A stretch of DNA of 64,000 bases. It comes from Clostridia bacterium (GTDB lineage Bacteria; Bacillota; Clostridia; Oscillospirales; CAG-382). Below the pieces are notes generated by a model. That model did no database searches, was not told the DNA's origin, and was given only the letters and a program-made list of their open reading frames with translations. Made by a program: the position numbers and the translations under genes. Positions 52,383 to 61,493 of the stretch are shown here, in pieces (positions within the stretch are counted from its first letter, which is position 1; every line of letters begins with the position of its first letter). Where the stretch lies: assembly GCA_017399965.1 (NCBI GenBank), contig JAFQAP010000004.1:91348-155347 (forward strand), given 5' to 3'.

Positions 52383-54812
52383 ATGGCAACAAAAAATAAA
52401 AAAAACGCCCCTGTAAAGAAAGCTGCAAAGCCACAGCAGAATAAATCGTATAAACAGACGAAAAGCAGCGAAAAACCGAAAAAGGCAGTATATATTGCTC
52501 CCTATATAATATTCATCGCGGCGCTGTTTATTACCCTTACCTTCTTCTTTGATACAAAAGCAGTAGGCGCTTGGGTAAATTCGGTCCTTGATTGGCTGGT
52601 GGGAAAAGGTAAGTACTTTTTACCCATATATATGTTTGCTCTTTCTTTTATGTGGAAAAGCGACAGAGAGAAAAACGCACTCCCGCTTAAATCCATATTA
52701 TATTCGGTAAATCTGCTTACCCTGCTTATGGTTATAAGACTCGCCAAATACGAATCCGGCGTTATCTTTAACTGGTTTACCGACCTGCTTACGGAAAAAG
52801 CAATAGGCACAGTTGCGACCTGGGTATTGGCAGTTATATTCTTTTTGGTTTCCCTTATTCTGCTTTGCGGAAGCACGCCGGATGCCGTTGTTAAAAACAT
52901 AATCAAATTCTTTAAAGAGGCGGATTATTCTGCCGTACGGAATGAGCGCAAGGAAAAAGCTCCCAAGGTAAAAGAGGTTAAAGCAAAGCCGGTAAAAGCA
53001 CCCGCTCCTATTATTGAGGATAACGGTCAGCGCAAGTTCGATCTTCCCGAAATGGACGATACGGCAGGTAAATCCGAACCCGAGGAAAAGCACGAAATAA
53101 ACCGTGAAGACCCTTGGGACGAAAAGTTAAAAGAGAAAGAAGCTCCCCTCCCCGTTACCGAAGAGTTTGCAGAAAAAGACGTTCCCGAAGAAGAACCCGA
53201 AACCGAAACCGATTCCGAAGCCGAAGCAGAGGCACAACCTGTTTCGGAAGATATTGAGGACCTTGAAGAGGAAGAGCCTGTTTTGGAAACCGAAGACGTG
53301 GAAGCTCCCGAAGCGCCTTACGTGTTCCCGCCACTATCCCTGCTTATAGAGGGCAACGAAACCGACGGCGGATTCACCCAAGCGGATATCCGCGCTACGG
53401 GACAAAAGCTTATAGAAACTCTTGAAAGCTTCGGCGCCCGTGCAAAGATAGTCAACACAAGCTGCGGTCCTACCGTAACCCGTTTTGAATTACAGCCCGA
53501 GATAGGTGTAAAGGTTAAACAGATAATCAACCTTTCCGAAGATATTGCACTTCACTTGTCCGCTTCCAGCGTAAGAGTAGAGCCCATTCCCGGAAAAGGT
53601 GCTGTGGGTGTCGAAGTACCCAACAGAAGATCCTCCATAGTAAGACTTCACGATCTTATCGCTACTCCCACCTTCCGCGATTCTACGGACAAATTGCTTA
53701 CCTGCCTCGGAAAAGATATTGCAGGCAATCCCGTATTTCTTGATATAAAAAAGATGCCCCACCTGCTTATTGCGGGCGCTACCGGTCAGGGTAAATCGGT
53801 GTGTCTTAACTCCCTCATAATCTCCCTGCTTTACAAGGCGCGTCCCGAAGAAGTAAAGCTTATACTTATCGACCCCAAAAAGCTTGAGCTTTCCGATTAC
53901 AACGGTCTGCCTCACCTGCTGGTGCCCGTAGTTACCGAGCCTAAAAAGGCGGCAGGCACGCTTAACTGGGCGGTTATGGAAATGGAAAGACGTTTTGAGC
54001 GAATTCAGGACGTTAGCGCAAGAGATTCCCGTGAATATAACGAAGCCATTGCAGGTGATCCCGAAAAGGAATATATGCCTGACGTTGTCATTGTTATCGA
54101 CGAGCTGGCTGACCTTATGATGACCGCTCCCGACGACGTAGAAACCTCTATCTGCCGTCTGGCACAAAAAGCACGTGCCGCAGGTATGCATCTTGTTATC
54201 GGTACACAGCGTCCTTCCACAGACGTTATCACCGGTCTTATTAAAGCAAACATTCCCTCCCGTATTGCATTCACCGTTGTTTCCCGCGTGGATTCCGATA
54301 TTATATTGGGTCAAAGCGGTGCTGAACGTCTGCTGGGTAAGGGTGATATGCTCTATGCACCCGTAAGCGCAATAAAGCCCTTGCGTGTGCAGGGCGCATT
54401 TGTAGACGGTAAAAAAGAAGTTACCGCCGTTACGCAGTTTATTAAATCCGCAGCCAATGTTTCTTACGACGAAGCTGTTATGGAAAAGATCGAACAAGAA
54501 GCAAAAATGTGCGGTGTAAAGAAAAAGAAGAGCGTTGTTGAAGAAGAGGGCGGCGCAGAAGACGACGATAAGGACGATCCTATCAAGCTCAAAGCCATTG
54601 AAGTGGCGCTTGAATACGGCACCATATCCACTTCCCTGCTTCAGCGCAGACTTTCTCTGGGTTATGCGAAAGCCGCAAGAATTGTGGACAAGCTGGAAAG
54701 AAGCGGGGTTATAGGTGAATTCGACCCCACTACAAAAAAACGCGCTATCTTAATTACTCCCGAAGAATTTGCGGAAATGAAACTTAACTCAAAATCCGGT
54801 GAAGAAGAATGA
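52383..54812 (+). CDS. ftsK: DNA translocase FtsK/SpoIIIE
   Basis: An 809-residue septal DNA pump that moves the chromosome through the closing septum. Four membrane helices at about 38-165; a long acidic Glu/Pro-rich linker (about 220-315); the alpha/beta motor domain from about 325 with Walker A GATGQGKSVC (about 462-471) and Walker B VVIVIDELADLM; and a C-terminal gamma winged-helix domain (about 735-800, SLLQRRLSLGYAKAARIVD) that reads orienting DNA motifs. The Walker A has GATGQGKS where GTTGSGKS is more common. The next gene overlaps its stop by 4 bases. Confidence 0.95.
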   Translation: MATKNKKNAPVKKAAKPQQNKSYKQTKSSEKPKKAVYIAPYIIFIAALFITLTFFFDTKAVGAWVNSVLDWLVGKGKYFLPIYMFALSFMWKSDREKNALPLKSILYSVNLLTLLMVIRLAKYESGVIFNWFTDLLTEKAIGTVATWVLAVIFFLVSLILLCGSTPDAVVKNIIKFFKEADYSAVRNERKEKAPKVKEVKAKPVKAPAPIIEDNGQRKFDLPEMDDTAGKSEPEEKHEINREDPWDEKLKEKEAPLPVTEEFAEKDVPEEEPETETDSEAEAEAQPVSEDIEDLEEEEPVLETEDVEAPEAPYVFPPLSLLIEGNETDGGFTQADIRATGQKLIETLESFGARAKIVNTSCGPTVTRFELQPEIGVKVKQIINLSEDIALHLSASSVRVEPIPGKGAVGVEVPNRRSSIVRLHDLIATPTFRDSTDKLLTCLGKDIAGNPVFLDIKKMPHLLIAGATGQGKSVCLNSLIISLLYKARPEEVKLILIDPKKLELSDYNGLPHLLVPVVTEPKKAAGTLNWAVMEMERRFERIQDVSARDSREYNEAIAGDPEKEYMPDVVIVIDELADLMMTAPDDVETSICRLAQKARAAGMHLVIGTQRPSTDVITGLIKANIPSRIAFTVVSRVDSDIILGQSGAERLLGKGDMLYAPVSAIKPLRVQGAFVDGKKEVTAVTQFIKSAANVSYDEAVMEKIEQEAKMCGVKKKKSVVEEEGGAEDDDKDDPIKLKAIEVALEYGTISTSLLQRRLSLGYAKAARIVDKLERSGVIGEFDPTTKKRAILITPEEFAEMKLNSKSGEEE

Positions 54813-55327
54813 AAAAAACAGTTTTAATTACCTTAATCGTTATTTTGTCTTTTACCGCCGTATCCTGTGCATCTGCCATCAGCGGCAGTTACGGAGAGCC
54901 GATAAACGTTTTGGCAGAAGCTGTCAAAAGCGGAGATGCGGATGAATATTTAAGCGTATTCGAGGAAAAATATATTTCCGAGCTGGAAGAATATTTTACT
55001 ATCATCTCCGATGTAGATCTTGAAACCACCGTTTCCGAAACGCTGGCTTCCACCAAAGCCTACAACAAGGAATCCTGCGGCGCCTTTACCTCTGTATCCG
55101 TTACCGAAGTAAAAAAAGAAACTCTCGGCGAGTTCCCTTCTGACGCGGTATACACCGGCACGTTTGAGCCGGACGGAGAGGTTGGCGAGATACTCTCCCT
55201 TACGGTTTCTTACGTTATAGAGGGGATGAGCGGCTCTACCGACCCCAAAGAAGCAAACTTTATTGTTTATTCGGTGAACGGCGAGTATTATCTACACCCT
55301 ATGCATATGATGTTTGTTTTTCAATAA
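54809..55327 (+). CDS. Small lipoprotein of unknown function
   Basis: A 172-residue secreted protein with a signal peptide and lipobox-like SCA at Cys20 (TAVSCASA), so probably lipid-anchored to the membrane. The mature part is acidic and has a cystatin/NTF2-like alternation of helix and strands (VYTGTFEPDG, LTVSYVIEG). I do not recognise a family. It overlaps the ftsK stop by 4 bases (ATGA) and is followed by a terminator. Confidence 0.8.
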   Translation: MKKTVLITLIVILSFTAVSCASAISGSYGEPINVLAEAVKSGDADEYLSVFEEKYISELEEYFTIISDVDLETTVSETLASTKAYNKESCGAFTSVSVTEVKKETLGEFPSDAVYTGTFEPDGEVGEILSLTVSYVIEGMSGSTDPKEANFIVYSVNGEYYLHPMHMMFVFQ

Positions 55328-55358
55328 CACTTCATTATACGCAAAACAGCGGTCTTTA

Positions 55359-55393
55359 GCGAGACTTTCCATAAGGAAGTCTCGCAGTTTTAT
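55359..55393 (+). terminator. Terminator of the uppP-ftsK-lipoprotein operon
   Basis: GCGAGACTT and AAGTCTCGC pair around a short loop, followed by AGTTTTATT. Confidence 0.8.
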
Positions 55394-55560
55394 TCGCCTC
55401 GTTCATCTCGGCGAGTTATATTGCTTCGCAGTTATATAATGCTTCGCATAGTGGTATTCGGCTGCGCCGAGTTTGGCGAATAAAATAACACTGAAGCCGA
55501 TAGGCTTCAATAACACTATTGCGAATGCAATAATATCACTCCGACGAAGTCGAAATATAA
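55394..55560. repeat. Array of six or more small hairpins with 3-4 base loops
   Basis: The stretch consists almost entirely of tiny inverted repeats separated by ATAACA- or TATAAC-like spacers: ATTGC-TTC-GCAGT, ATGC-TTC-GCAT, TTCGGC-TGC-GCCGAG, TGAAGCC-GATA-GGCTTCA, TATTGC-GAAT-GCAATA, CGAC-GAA-GTCG, and at the left TCGCC...GGCGA. It contains no open frame of note. It ends 2 bases before a promoter that drives the GNAT gene. The stretch 55591-55680 has only the leader of that gene. Confidence 0.8.
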
Positions 55561-55561
55561 C

Positions 55562-55590
55562 TTGAATAATATCTACTGTTGTGCTATGAT
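55562..55590 (+). promoter_or_regulatory. Promoter of the GNAT gene
   Basis: TTGAAT (55562-55567), 17 bases, TATGAT (55585-55590). Confidence 0.65.
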
Positions 55591-55687
55591 AAAAAGGGTT
55601 TGGGAATAGCCTAATAAACCATTTGTACTTACAATGCGATGCTGGTTCTAGACAGTTCCGTAAACAAGAATTTGGTGGTGAAGTAGT

Positions 55688-56128
55688 ATGAATCAGAAAG
55701 TAAGAATTTTTGAAGAACGCATTTCTGTAGAAGAATATATAGACTTTCTAAAAAGAACGGACTTGGGTTCTCAATATCCAAAAGAGCGGTTTACTGATAG
55801 AGTTTCAAAACTGGTTAAGAACGTTTCCATCAGCCTTGTTGCCCGAAACGAAAGTGGCACAGTCGTTGGTGTCTTGTTTGGCTTGACCGACTTTGCCTAT
55901 TGGCTTTATGTGACAGATTTGGGTGTAGACAGAGCCTACACTGGGCAGGGTATTGGAAGACAGCTGATAAAAACCGCCCATGAAATCGCAGGCGGAGAAA
56001 AGAATATTGCAGTTTATCTGATTTCCAACGAGAATACGGTTGGGTTCTATGAGAAGCTGGGTATGAAAAAATCAGATGATGTCATGCAGTACAACAAAAT
56101 CGAGTGGACTAAATTCGTAGTAGAATAA
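55688..56128 (+). CDS. GNAT-family acetyltransferase, probably acquired
   Basis: A 146-residue single-domain GNAT. Motif A is VTDLGVDRAYTGQGIGRQLI (about 75-94), with the acetyl-CoA loop GQGIGR; motif B is YLISNENTVGFYEKLGM. GGTGGTGA lies upstream of the ATG. Codon choice (for example mixed GAA/GAG and many TTG/CTG Leu codons) differs slightly from its neighbours and it is bounded by the hairpin array on one side and a terminator on the other. Substrate unknown; relatives act on amines and some antibiotics. Confidence 0.88.
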   Translation: MNQKVRIFEERISVEEYIDFLKRTDLGSQYPKERFTDRVSKLVKNVSISLVARNESGTVVGVLFGLTDFAYWLYVTDLGVDRAYTGQGIGRQLIKTAHEIAGGEKNIAVYLISNENTVGFYEKLGMKKSDDVMQYNKIEWTKFVVE

Positions 56129-56155
56129 CAAATTCCAAAATGTCGCAATTCATCA

Positions 56156-56196
56156 AACAAAAAACCGACAGACCTTGAAAGGCTGTCGGTTTTTAA
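56156..56196. terminator. Bidirectional terminator
   Basis: AAAACCGACAG pairs with CTGTCGGTTTT, with T runs on both strands; serves the GNAT gene and the minus-strand DHHW operon. Confidence 0.85.
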
Positions 56197-56250
56197 CATC
56201 TTTATGAGAGGTAATCTTACTCGCCGATTTTTATTGGGATGATTGTTTTA

Positions 56251-57855
56251 TCAGTCGATAAGATTTACCAGATAGTTATACCAAGGCTTGGTATTTCCGG
56301 AAGAGGTGTTTACCATAAACACTATATCGGTAAGGCCGTAATCCTTGAATTCCTCATAGATATTCATATCTACGTGGCGAGGGTCGATTACGATAATATT
56401 TCCGTAATGCTCGGTAAGGTAGGGAACGAAAGCGTTGCCGTAGGAATCCTTGATAACCAAAATGGATTTATCCTGCGGATTTTCGGGCACGTTGATGATC
56501 ATATAGGGATGGTCGCCGGAGATAAACGCCGTGTATCCCTTGATTCCCGTATTGATACAGAAATTATGAGTAGATGACTTTCCGTCGTTACGGAAGATAG
56601 TCATTGTAAGCTCCTTGTTGGGCATATAGGCTTCGATAGTATCGTAAAAGCTCTTTACGCGCTCGTCGCCTGTATAGCCGTACATAGAGCCGATATACTT
56701 ATCGGTTATGATCTCTACATCAAAATCCTCGATAGGAGTAGGTGTCATACCAACGGATTTAATAAATTCCGAATATGCGTAATACGCACCTCTGTGTGTC
56801 CAATGGTGGTCGCTCTTAAAGAAGAGATATTCATCGGCGTGCTCTAAATAAACGTTTTTAAGGTTTACAAAGTTAACGTCGCCCACGATAGCGGCTTCCA
56901 TCTTATCCAGTATAGCCGCCTGATTGGAAATCTTCGAGCTTACCTCGGGATCCGTAATGGTGATGGTAGCCAAAGGCGCAATAACCACGTTCATACGGGT
57001 ATCCGGGAACATCTGGGCGTACCGCTCGTAAATAGCGGCGTATCTGGGCGCGTAAGTCGCAGAGAAGAAGGACTGGGAATACGCAGCACCTTTATAGATA
57101 ATAAGTCCGCTGGGCAGGAAATCCGGTGCCTCTTCGGTCGGTCCTCCTATAACTACCGCATTAACGGTGATAATACACTCGGCGCTGAAGGCTTCTCCGT
57201 CTTTATTAACGGTGGCGGTGACAGTTGCTTTACCCGCGGAATCGCCCTTAACAGTTACGGAGCCGTCTTCATTTACGGCGATAGAAATTCCCGCATCTCC
57301 CGTAACAGACCATACCAGATTTTCGTATCCTTCACCTACGGTTGCGGAAAGCAGATAGGTAGCGCCTGCCGTAAAGGTGGCGCTGTCTGCGGAAAGCTTT
57401 ACGGGGATAATTACCGGTCCTTCTCCCGAAACGTCGCTTTCTTCGGAAACATCGGATTCCTCGGGCTGCAAGGGCGGCAAAGAAAATTCGGGTAAGCTGA
57501 AATCGTCGCTTTCATCGCTTTCGTTACCCTGACCTGCGTTGGGGTCGATAATAACCGTCATTCCTTCCCTTTCGTAAATAATGGAAAGGGATTTAAGGGT
57601 ATCCATTTTTTTGGAGAGTGAAACCAGCGTTTCTCTGCCGATAAAGGTATCCGAAACGAAATCTGCGATATCTGCAAAATACTCGCCGCTTAAGAAGGTA
57701 TCCCAAGTGAAATCGGGCATTGTTGCAAGATTTCGGTTTTCTATTTCCGAAACGGTGGGGCGGTCTGTCTGGCACAGGTTGAGTATTGCAACAGAGCCAA
57801 GCAGGATAATAAAAATAAATAAAACCAGTTCGTCTATAAATTTATTGTTTTTCAT
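56251..57855 (-). CDS. DHHW/AlgX-like extracellular protein with inserted Ig-like domain
   Basis: A 534-residue membrane-anchored SGNH-like protein. N-terminal membrane helix (about 8-28), the start of the family core (ENRNLATMPDFT, about 39-50; FADIADFVSDTFIGR), then a Ser/Glu linker and a Big_2 Ig-like domain (about 150-233). The catalytic part resumes with the family motif SDHHWTHRGAYYAY (348-361) and KDSYGNAF with the nucleophile Ser (about residue 472). DHHW and AlgX/AlgJ proteins act with MBOAT proteins in O-acylation of extracellular polymers. It follows the MBOAT gene after 15 bases. Confidence 0.88.
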   Translation of the reverse strand: MKNNKFIDELVLFIFIILLGSVAILNLCQTDRPTVSEIENRNLATMPDFTWDTFLSGEYFADIADFVSDTFIGRETLVSLSKKMDTLKSLSIIYEREGMTVIIDPNAGQGNESDESDDFSLPEFSLPPLQPEESDVSEESDVSGEGPVIIPVKLSADSATFTAGATYLLSATVGEGYENLVWSVTGDAGISIAVNEDGSVTVKGDSAGKATVTATVNKDGEAFSAECIITVNAVVIGGPTEEAPDFLPSGLIIYKGAAYSQSFFSATYAPRYAAIYERYAQMFPDTRMNVVIAPLATITITDPEVSSKISNQAAILDKMEAAIVGDVNFVNLKNVYLEHADEYLFFKSDHHWTHRGAYYAYSEFIKSVGMTPTPIEDFDVEIITDKYIGSMYGYTGDERVKSFYDTIEAYMPNKELTMTIFRNDGKSSTHNFCINTGIKGYTAFISGDHPYMIINVPENPQDKSILVIKDSYGNAFVPYLTEHYGNIIVIDPRHVDMNIYEEFKDYGLTDIVFMVNTSSGNTKPWYNYLVNLID

Positions 57856-57870
57856 TTTCCCACCGCCTCT

Positions 57871-59358
57871 CTAAAATTTAAAGTAGATAAAGGGATTATA
57901 TGAATCCCCTGCAAGACGCACGGTGCAAAGAGCAAACAATGCGATAACAACAACGGTTTTGAACACACGGTCGATATTATATGCCTTTTCTTCACCCAAA
58001 GAAGCGTTAAGCTTTGCGCGTATCTTGCCCATAATGAATGCGGCAAGAGGAGTACAGCTTATAAGGGCTACTATAAGCAGCAGACCGTTTTCGTATATCA
58101 TTGATTCTGAGTACACGTTGGTAAAACCGGTAGTGCCGATACCGAAATAATGACCCAATTTGGTGAACAGATTTTGCTCGTTATAGAATATTGCATAACC
58201 GAAAAGGGTTATGAACACAAAGGACACACGCTGGATAATTGTAGACAGCATGTCCGGCAGACGTTTATAGGCTTTGTCCAAAACGAATTTTTCAAGGATG
58301 AGCCAAGCGCCGTAATACACGCCCCACAGCACGTAGTTCCAGCTTGCGCCGTGCCAAAGACCGGTGGAGAACCAAACCACCGTAAGTGCGATAATTGTGG
58401 GCAGGTTCTTTGCGGCGGTCTTGTGTCCCGATTTTTTAAGGGATTTTGTAAGCTTTGTAACAAGCTTTGAACGCATAACGGGATAGAAAAGATAATCTCT
58501 GAACCAACCGCCCAATGTCATATGCCAACGACGCCAGTATTCGGTGACGTTTTTGGATATGTAGGGATGGTCAAAGTTTTCGGGGAAGGTAAAGCCAAAC
58601 ATATGGCCCAGACCTATCGCCATATCCGAATATCCCGAGAAATCGAAATAAACCTGCAAAGCATAGAACAAAACTCCGCCCCAGCTGCTTAAAACGGTAG
58701 GCCCTGCGGTAGAAGCAAAAAGATTTTCCGCTGCCAGTGCGCAGGTGTTTGCAAACACAACTTTTTTACCCATACCGATGGCAAATCTGTACAGACCGTC
58801 GTTTATCTCCTTGGCGGAAACGCGGCGGTATTCAAGCTGATCCTCTATATCTGTGTAACGGACGATAGGACCCGCAACCAACTGAGGGAAGAAGGTTATG
58901 AATAAAAGCAGACGTGAAAAAGACTTCTGGGGAGGGCAGTTTTCACGGTAAACGTCGATAACGTATGTCATCGCCTGGAAGGTATAGAAGCTAATACCCA
59001 AAGGCAAGACGATGGCGGGAACGGGAATGGAGGTGCCCAGAACGGCGTTTAAGGATTCCACCGCAAAGCCTGCGTATTTGAATACGCCCAGCATTGCAAG
59101 GTTTAGTACAACTCCGCCGGCAACCGCCAGTTTACGTGCGGACGGCGTTTTCCCTTTGCCGACCAATATGCCGAATATATAGTTGATAAGTGCCGAAAAC
59201 AGCATTAAGAACAGATATACCGGCTCGCCCCAGGCGTAGAAAAACAAGGAAAATACCAAAAGTATTCCTCTGCGCCAGGCGCTGTTTTTACCTACATAGT
59301 ATAAAAGCAACAAAAGGGGCAGAAAAATGTATACAAAAAACGGACTTGAGAATACCAT
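57871..59358 (-). CDS. MBOAT-family O-acyltransferase
   Basis: A 495-residue multi-helix membrane acyltransferase related to AlgI and DltB. The conserved motifs are EYWRRWHMTLGGWFRDYLFYP (about 273-293) and the invariant His336 in TGLWHGASWNYVLWG. In this family the enzyme moves an acyl group from a cytoplasmic thioester donor across the membrane to an extracellular acceptor via a partner protein. Here the carrier protein gene lies immediately upstream (9-base gap) and the DHHW partner immediately downstream. Confidence 0.94.
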   Translation of the reverse strand: MVFSSPFFVYIFLPLLLLLYYVGKNSAWRRGILLVFSLFFYAWGEPVYLFLMLFSALINYIFGILVGKGKTPSARKLAVAGGVVLNLAMLGVFKYAGFAVESLNAVLGTSIPVPAIVLPLGISFYTFQAMTYVIDVYRENCPPQKSFSRLLLFITFFPQLVAGPIVRYTDIEDQLEYRRVSAKEINDGLYRFAIGMGKKVVFANTCALAAENLFASTAGPTVLSSWGGVLFYALQVYFDFSGYSDMAIGLGHMFGFTFPENFDHPYISKNVTEYWRRWHMTLGGWFRDYLFYPVMRSKLVTKLTKSLKKSGHKTAAKNLPTIIALTVVWFSTGLWHGASWNYVLWGVYYGAWLILEKFVLDKAYKRLPDMLSTIIQRVSFVFITLFGYAIFYNEQNLFTKLGHYFGIGTTGFTNVYSESMIYENGLLLIVALISCTPLAAFIMGKIRAKLNASLGEEKAYNIDRVFKTVVVIALFALCTVRLAGDSYNPFIYFKF

Positions 59359-59367
59359 TTTAAAAAA

Positions 59368-59604
59368 TTACCTCTTTCTGCGTGCGGCAACGATATCTGC
59401 AAGCTCACCCACGTTGTTCATTCCCACAACTTCCTTCATACTGAATTTCATACCGAATTCTTCTTCGATAGCGGAAATGAGGGTGATATGGGTAAGAGAA
59501 TCCCAATCTTCTATATCATCTGCCGTGGTGGAAGCGTTGACTGTTATATCTTCATCAAATACATCGGCAAAAACTTGGTTTAATCTTTCGTATATCTCGT
59601 TCAT
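59368..59604 (-). CDS. Acyl carrier protein
   Basis: A 78-residue carrier protein. The phosphopantetheine attachment site is Ser36 in DWDSLTHITLI, with the usual upstream Asp and helix II hydrophobics. It begins MNEIYERLNQVF, preceded by AAAGGTGAT at 7 bases. It is not the fatty-acid ACP by context: it lies between an FkbH gene and an MBOAT gene and 1 base after the FkbH stop, so it probably carries the group FkbH makes. Confidence 0.93.
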   Translation of the reverse strand: MNEIYERLNQVFADVFDEDITVNASTTADDIEDWDSLTHITLISAIEEEFGMKFSMKEVVGMNNVGELADIVAARRKR

Positions 59605-59605
59605 T

Positions 59606-61339
59606 TTATATATCACCTTTCTGAATGTGAGTTTTATTGAATTTGAAATTATCCGTATCTGCGGTAAAGGTATTATCTCCGTTGGGAGTAAAGCCCAGCT
59701 TTTCGTAAATATCGGCTACCATTGCGTTTTTAGGGGTCTTGATATATTCGCCCACAACCTTTTTGTAGCCCGCATCCCGTGCGGTTTCTACCATTGTGTT
59801 GATAATAAACTCCTCCATTCCCCTCTTGAGCACACGGCAGGACATAAGATAGGTGTTTACAAACAGGCAATCCTCACGCTTTTCCATAATAACTGCGGAG
59901 ATAAGTCCGTGGTCGCCGAATTTATCCTTAAGAGTAAAATAAAGAGTTATATAGTTATCGTCATTTGCGATATCCTCGATCTCCTGCTCGGTATATCTTA
60001 CTGTACGGAGATTGAACTGGTTTGAACGCTGGGTAAGCTGAGCGATCCTGGGGAAATGATAGGTATCAAAGGGCTTTGCCTCTGCAACCATTTCAAGGCT
60101 CTGAAGGTAATCGTCGTAATCAGTGCACTTGCTCTGCAAGGACACGCGCTCTGCTTCCGCACGGTATTGGTCGGTACGCATATGGTCTTCCTTGGAATAG
60201 GAAGCGGTTCCGAACAATCCTTCAGCGCGAAGAAAATCTACGTATTCTTCGGGATTTTCAGGCAATTCGGGCACGGTTATATCGGGAATAAGACTGCGTA
60301 CCGCCTCACGTTCAAAGGGGTTATCGTCCAAAAATACCATACTGTCCATGCCGATATTAAGCACATCTCTGATATAGCGGATATTACCGGCTTTATCCTG
60401 CCAATTGGCGACAAAAACCGAAATATCCTCAAGACGAAGCACCATTTCGGGATGGTTTATAAAGGGATCCTTTGCGTTTTCTTCGTTATTTTTGGAGCAA
60501 ACGCACAAGATTATACCGCGGTTTTTAAGCTCTTTGAGCCAAAGCTGGAAGTGAGTGAATGCGTGTCCCGTACCCAGTTCGCCGATCTGGATACCGTCTG
60601 TGCCGTCATCACCCACGACGCCGCCCCAAAGGGTGTTATCAAGGTCAAGAACAACACATTTTTTTATCTTTCCTTCTGCGGAAAGAACAATATCCGTAAC
60701 AGATTTTGCGATAACGGGCAAAATATCGGTGCGGAAGGGCATTTTGGCAATACAGAACATCTTGTTATCCCGCAAAGCACTTTCCCCTACTCTGCTCTGA
60801 ATACCCTCAATATCGCAGATAAATACGTTTTTGTATTCACCGCTCTTTTCAGCAAGCAGGCAATTAAGCTTTCTCGTTTGGTAAACGAAGGAATCTACAG
60901 TCTTTGCGCCGAAATCGCCAAAGATGCGGTCATCCCATACGGGGAAATTAAACTGAATAATACGGGATTTGCTGTTAGCGGAGATCCTGCTCCAAACAGC
61001 GGTAATGGATTCGCATACGGTTTGGGCAAAATCCTTGCGGTTTTCCAAGGGAGTTTCGCAATAACGCATATACAATTTATCCGTGCAGTTAACAACCGCA
61101 ACGTAAGCACAGCCGTGGGTATACAGTTCGGACGCAGGGTCCATAGTCTGGGCATCTATCTGGTTATAATCGGAATCGAAAATATCAAAATTCAAGCCCT
61201 TTTCATATCCCCAGCCGCGAAGAGCAACCGCAATATGCTGGGTGGCACAATCGCCGATAATGCCAAGTTTTATAACAGGCAAGGAAGAATAATCCTTTTT
61301 TAAATTTCTTTTAAGTTCGGTAAAGGCGGGTAAGTTCAA
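59606..61339 (-). CDS. FkbH-like HAD-IIIC protein with C-terminal GNAT-like domain
   Basis: A 577-residue protein. Residues about 20-215 are an SGNH-like N-terminal domain (IKLGIIGDCATQHIAV). The HAD-IIIC phosphatase core begins with VVLDLDNTLWGGVVGDDG (residues 229-246, Asp232 and Asp234) and SKNNEENAKDPF, and a GNAT-like domain spans about 420-577 (GDHGLISAVI, LMSCRVLKRGMEEF). In FkbH proteins studied in polyketide pathways this arrangement dephosphorylates 1,3-bisphosphoglycerate and loads glyceryl onto an ACP. Its ACP partner follows after 1 base. The start is ATG at 61339 with GGGAGG. Confidence 0.9.
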   Translation of the reverse strand: MNLPAFTELKRNLKKDYSSLPVIKLGIIGDCATQHIAVALRGWGYEKGLNFDIFDSDYNQIDAQTMDPASELYTHGCAYVAVVNCTDKLYMRYCETPLENRKDFAQTVCESITAVWSRISANSKSRIIQFNFPVWDDRIFGDFGAKTVDSFVYQTRKLNCLLAEKSGEYKNVFICDIEGIQSRVGESALRDNKMFCIAKMPFRTDILPVIAKSVTDIVLSAEGKIKKCVVLDLDNTLWGGVVGDDGTDGIQIGELGTGHAFTHFQLWLKELKNRGIILCVCSKNNEENAKDPFINHPEMVLRLEDISVFVANWQDKAGNIRYIRDVLNIGMDSMVFLDDNPFEREAVRSLIPDITVPELPENPEEYVDFLRAEGLFGTASYSKEDHMRTDQYRAEAERVSLQSKCTDYDDYLQSLEMVAEAKPFDTYHFPRIAQLTQRSNQFNLRTVRYTEQEIEDIANDDNYITLYFTLKDKFGDHGLISAVIMEKREDCLFVNTYLMSCRVLKRGMEEFIINTMVETARDAGYKKVVGEYIKTPKNAMVADIYEKLGFTPNGDNTFTADTDNFKFNKTHIQKGDI

Positions 61340-61374
61340 AGAGATCCCTCCTATTTATTAATATTAGTCATAAC

Positions 61375-61403
61375 AGTATACAACTCAAAACACCAAAAGT
61401 CAA
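61375..61403 (-). promoter_or_regulatory. Promoter of the FkbH-ACP-MBOAT-DHHW operon
   Basis: Minus strand: TTGACT (61398-61403), 17 bases, TATACT (61375-61380). Confidence 0.8.
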
Positions 61404-61464
61404 CAAGGTAGGTGGTTTTTCGTAATAATTTAACATATAATTTTAATTTGTATTTTCTTTGTAA

Positions 61465-61493
61465 TTGACATTTGCAAAACTAACGATTATAAT
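61465..61493 (+). promoter_or_regulatory. Promoter of ribF
   Basis: TTGACA (61465-61470), 17 bases, TATAAT (61488-61493): full consensus. Confidence 0.9.

Noticed and set aside
53490..54497. Open frame of about 335 codons on the minus strand inside ftsK
   Set aside because: Shadow of the motor domain; low-complexity and no start signal.
60056..61303. Open frame of about 415 codons on the plus strand inside the FkbH gene
   Set aside because: Antisense to a well-supported FkbH gene, no promoter or ribosome site, no recognisable domain.
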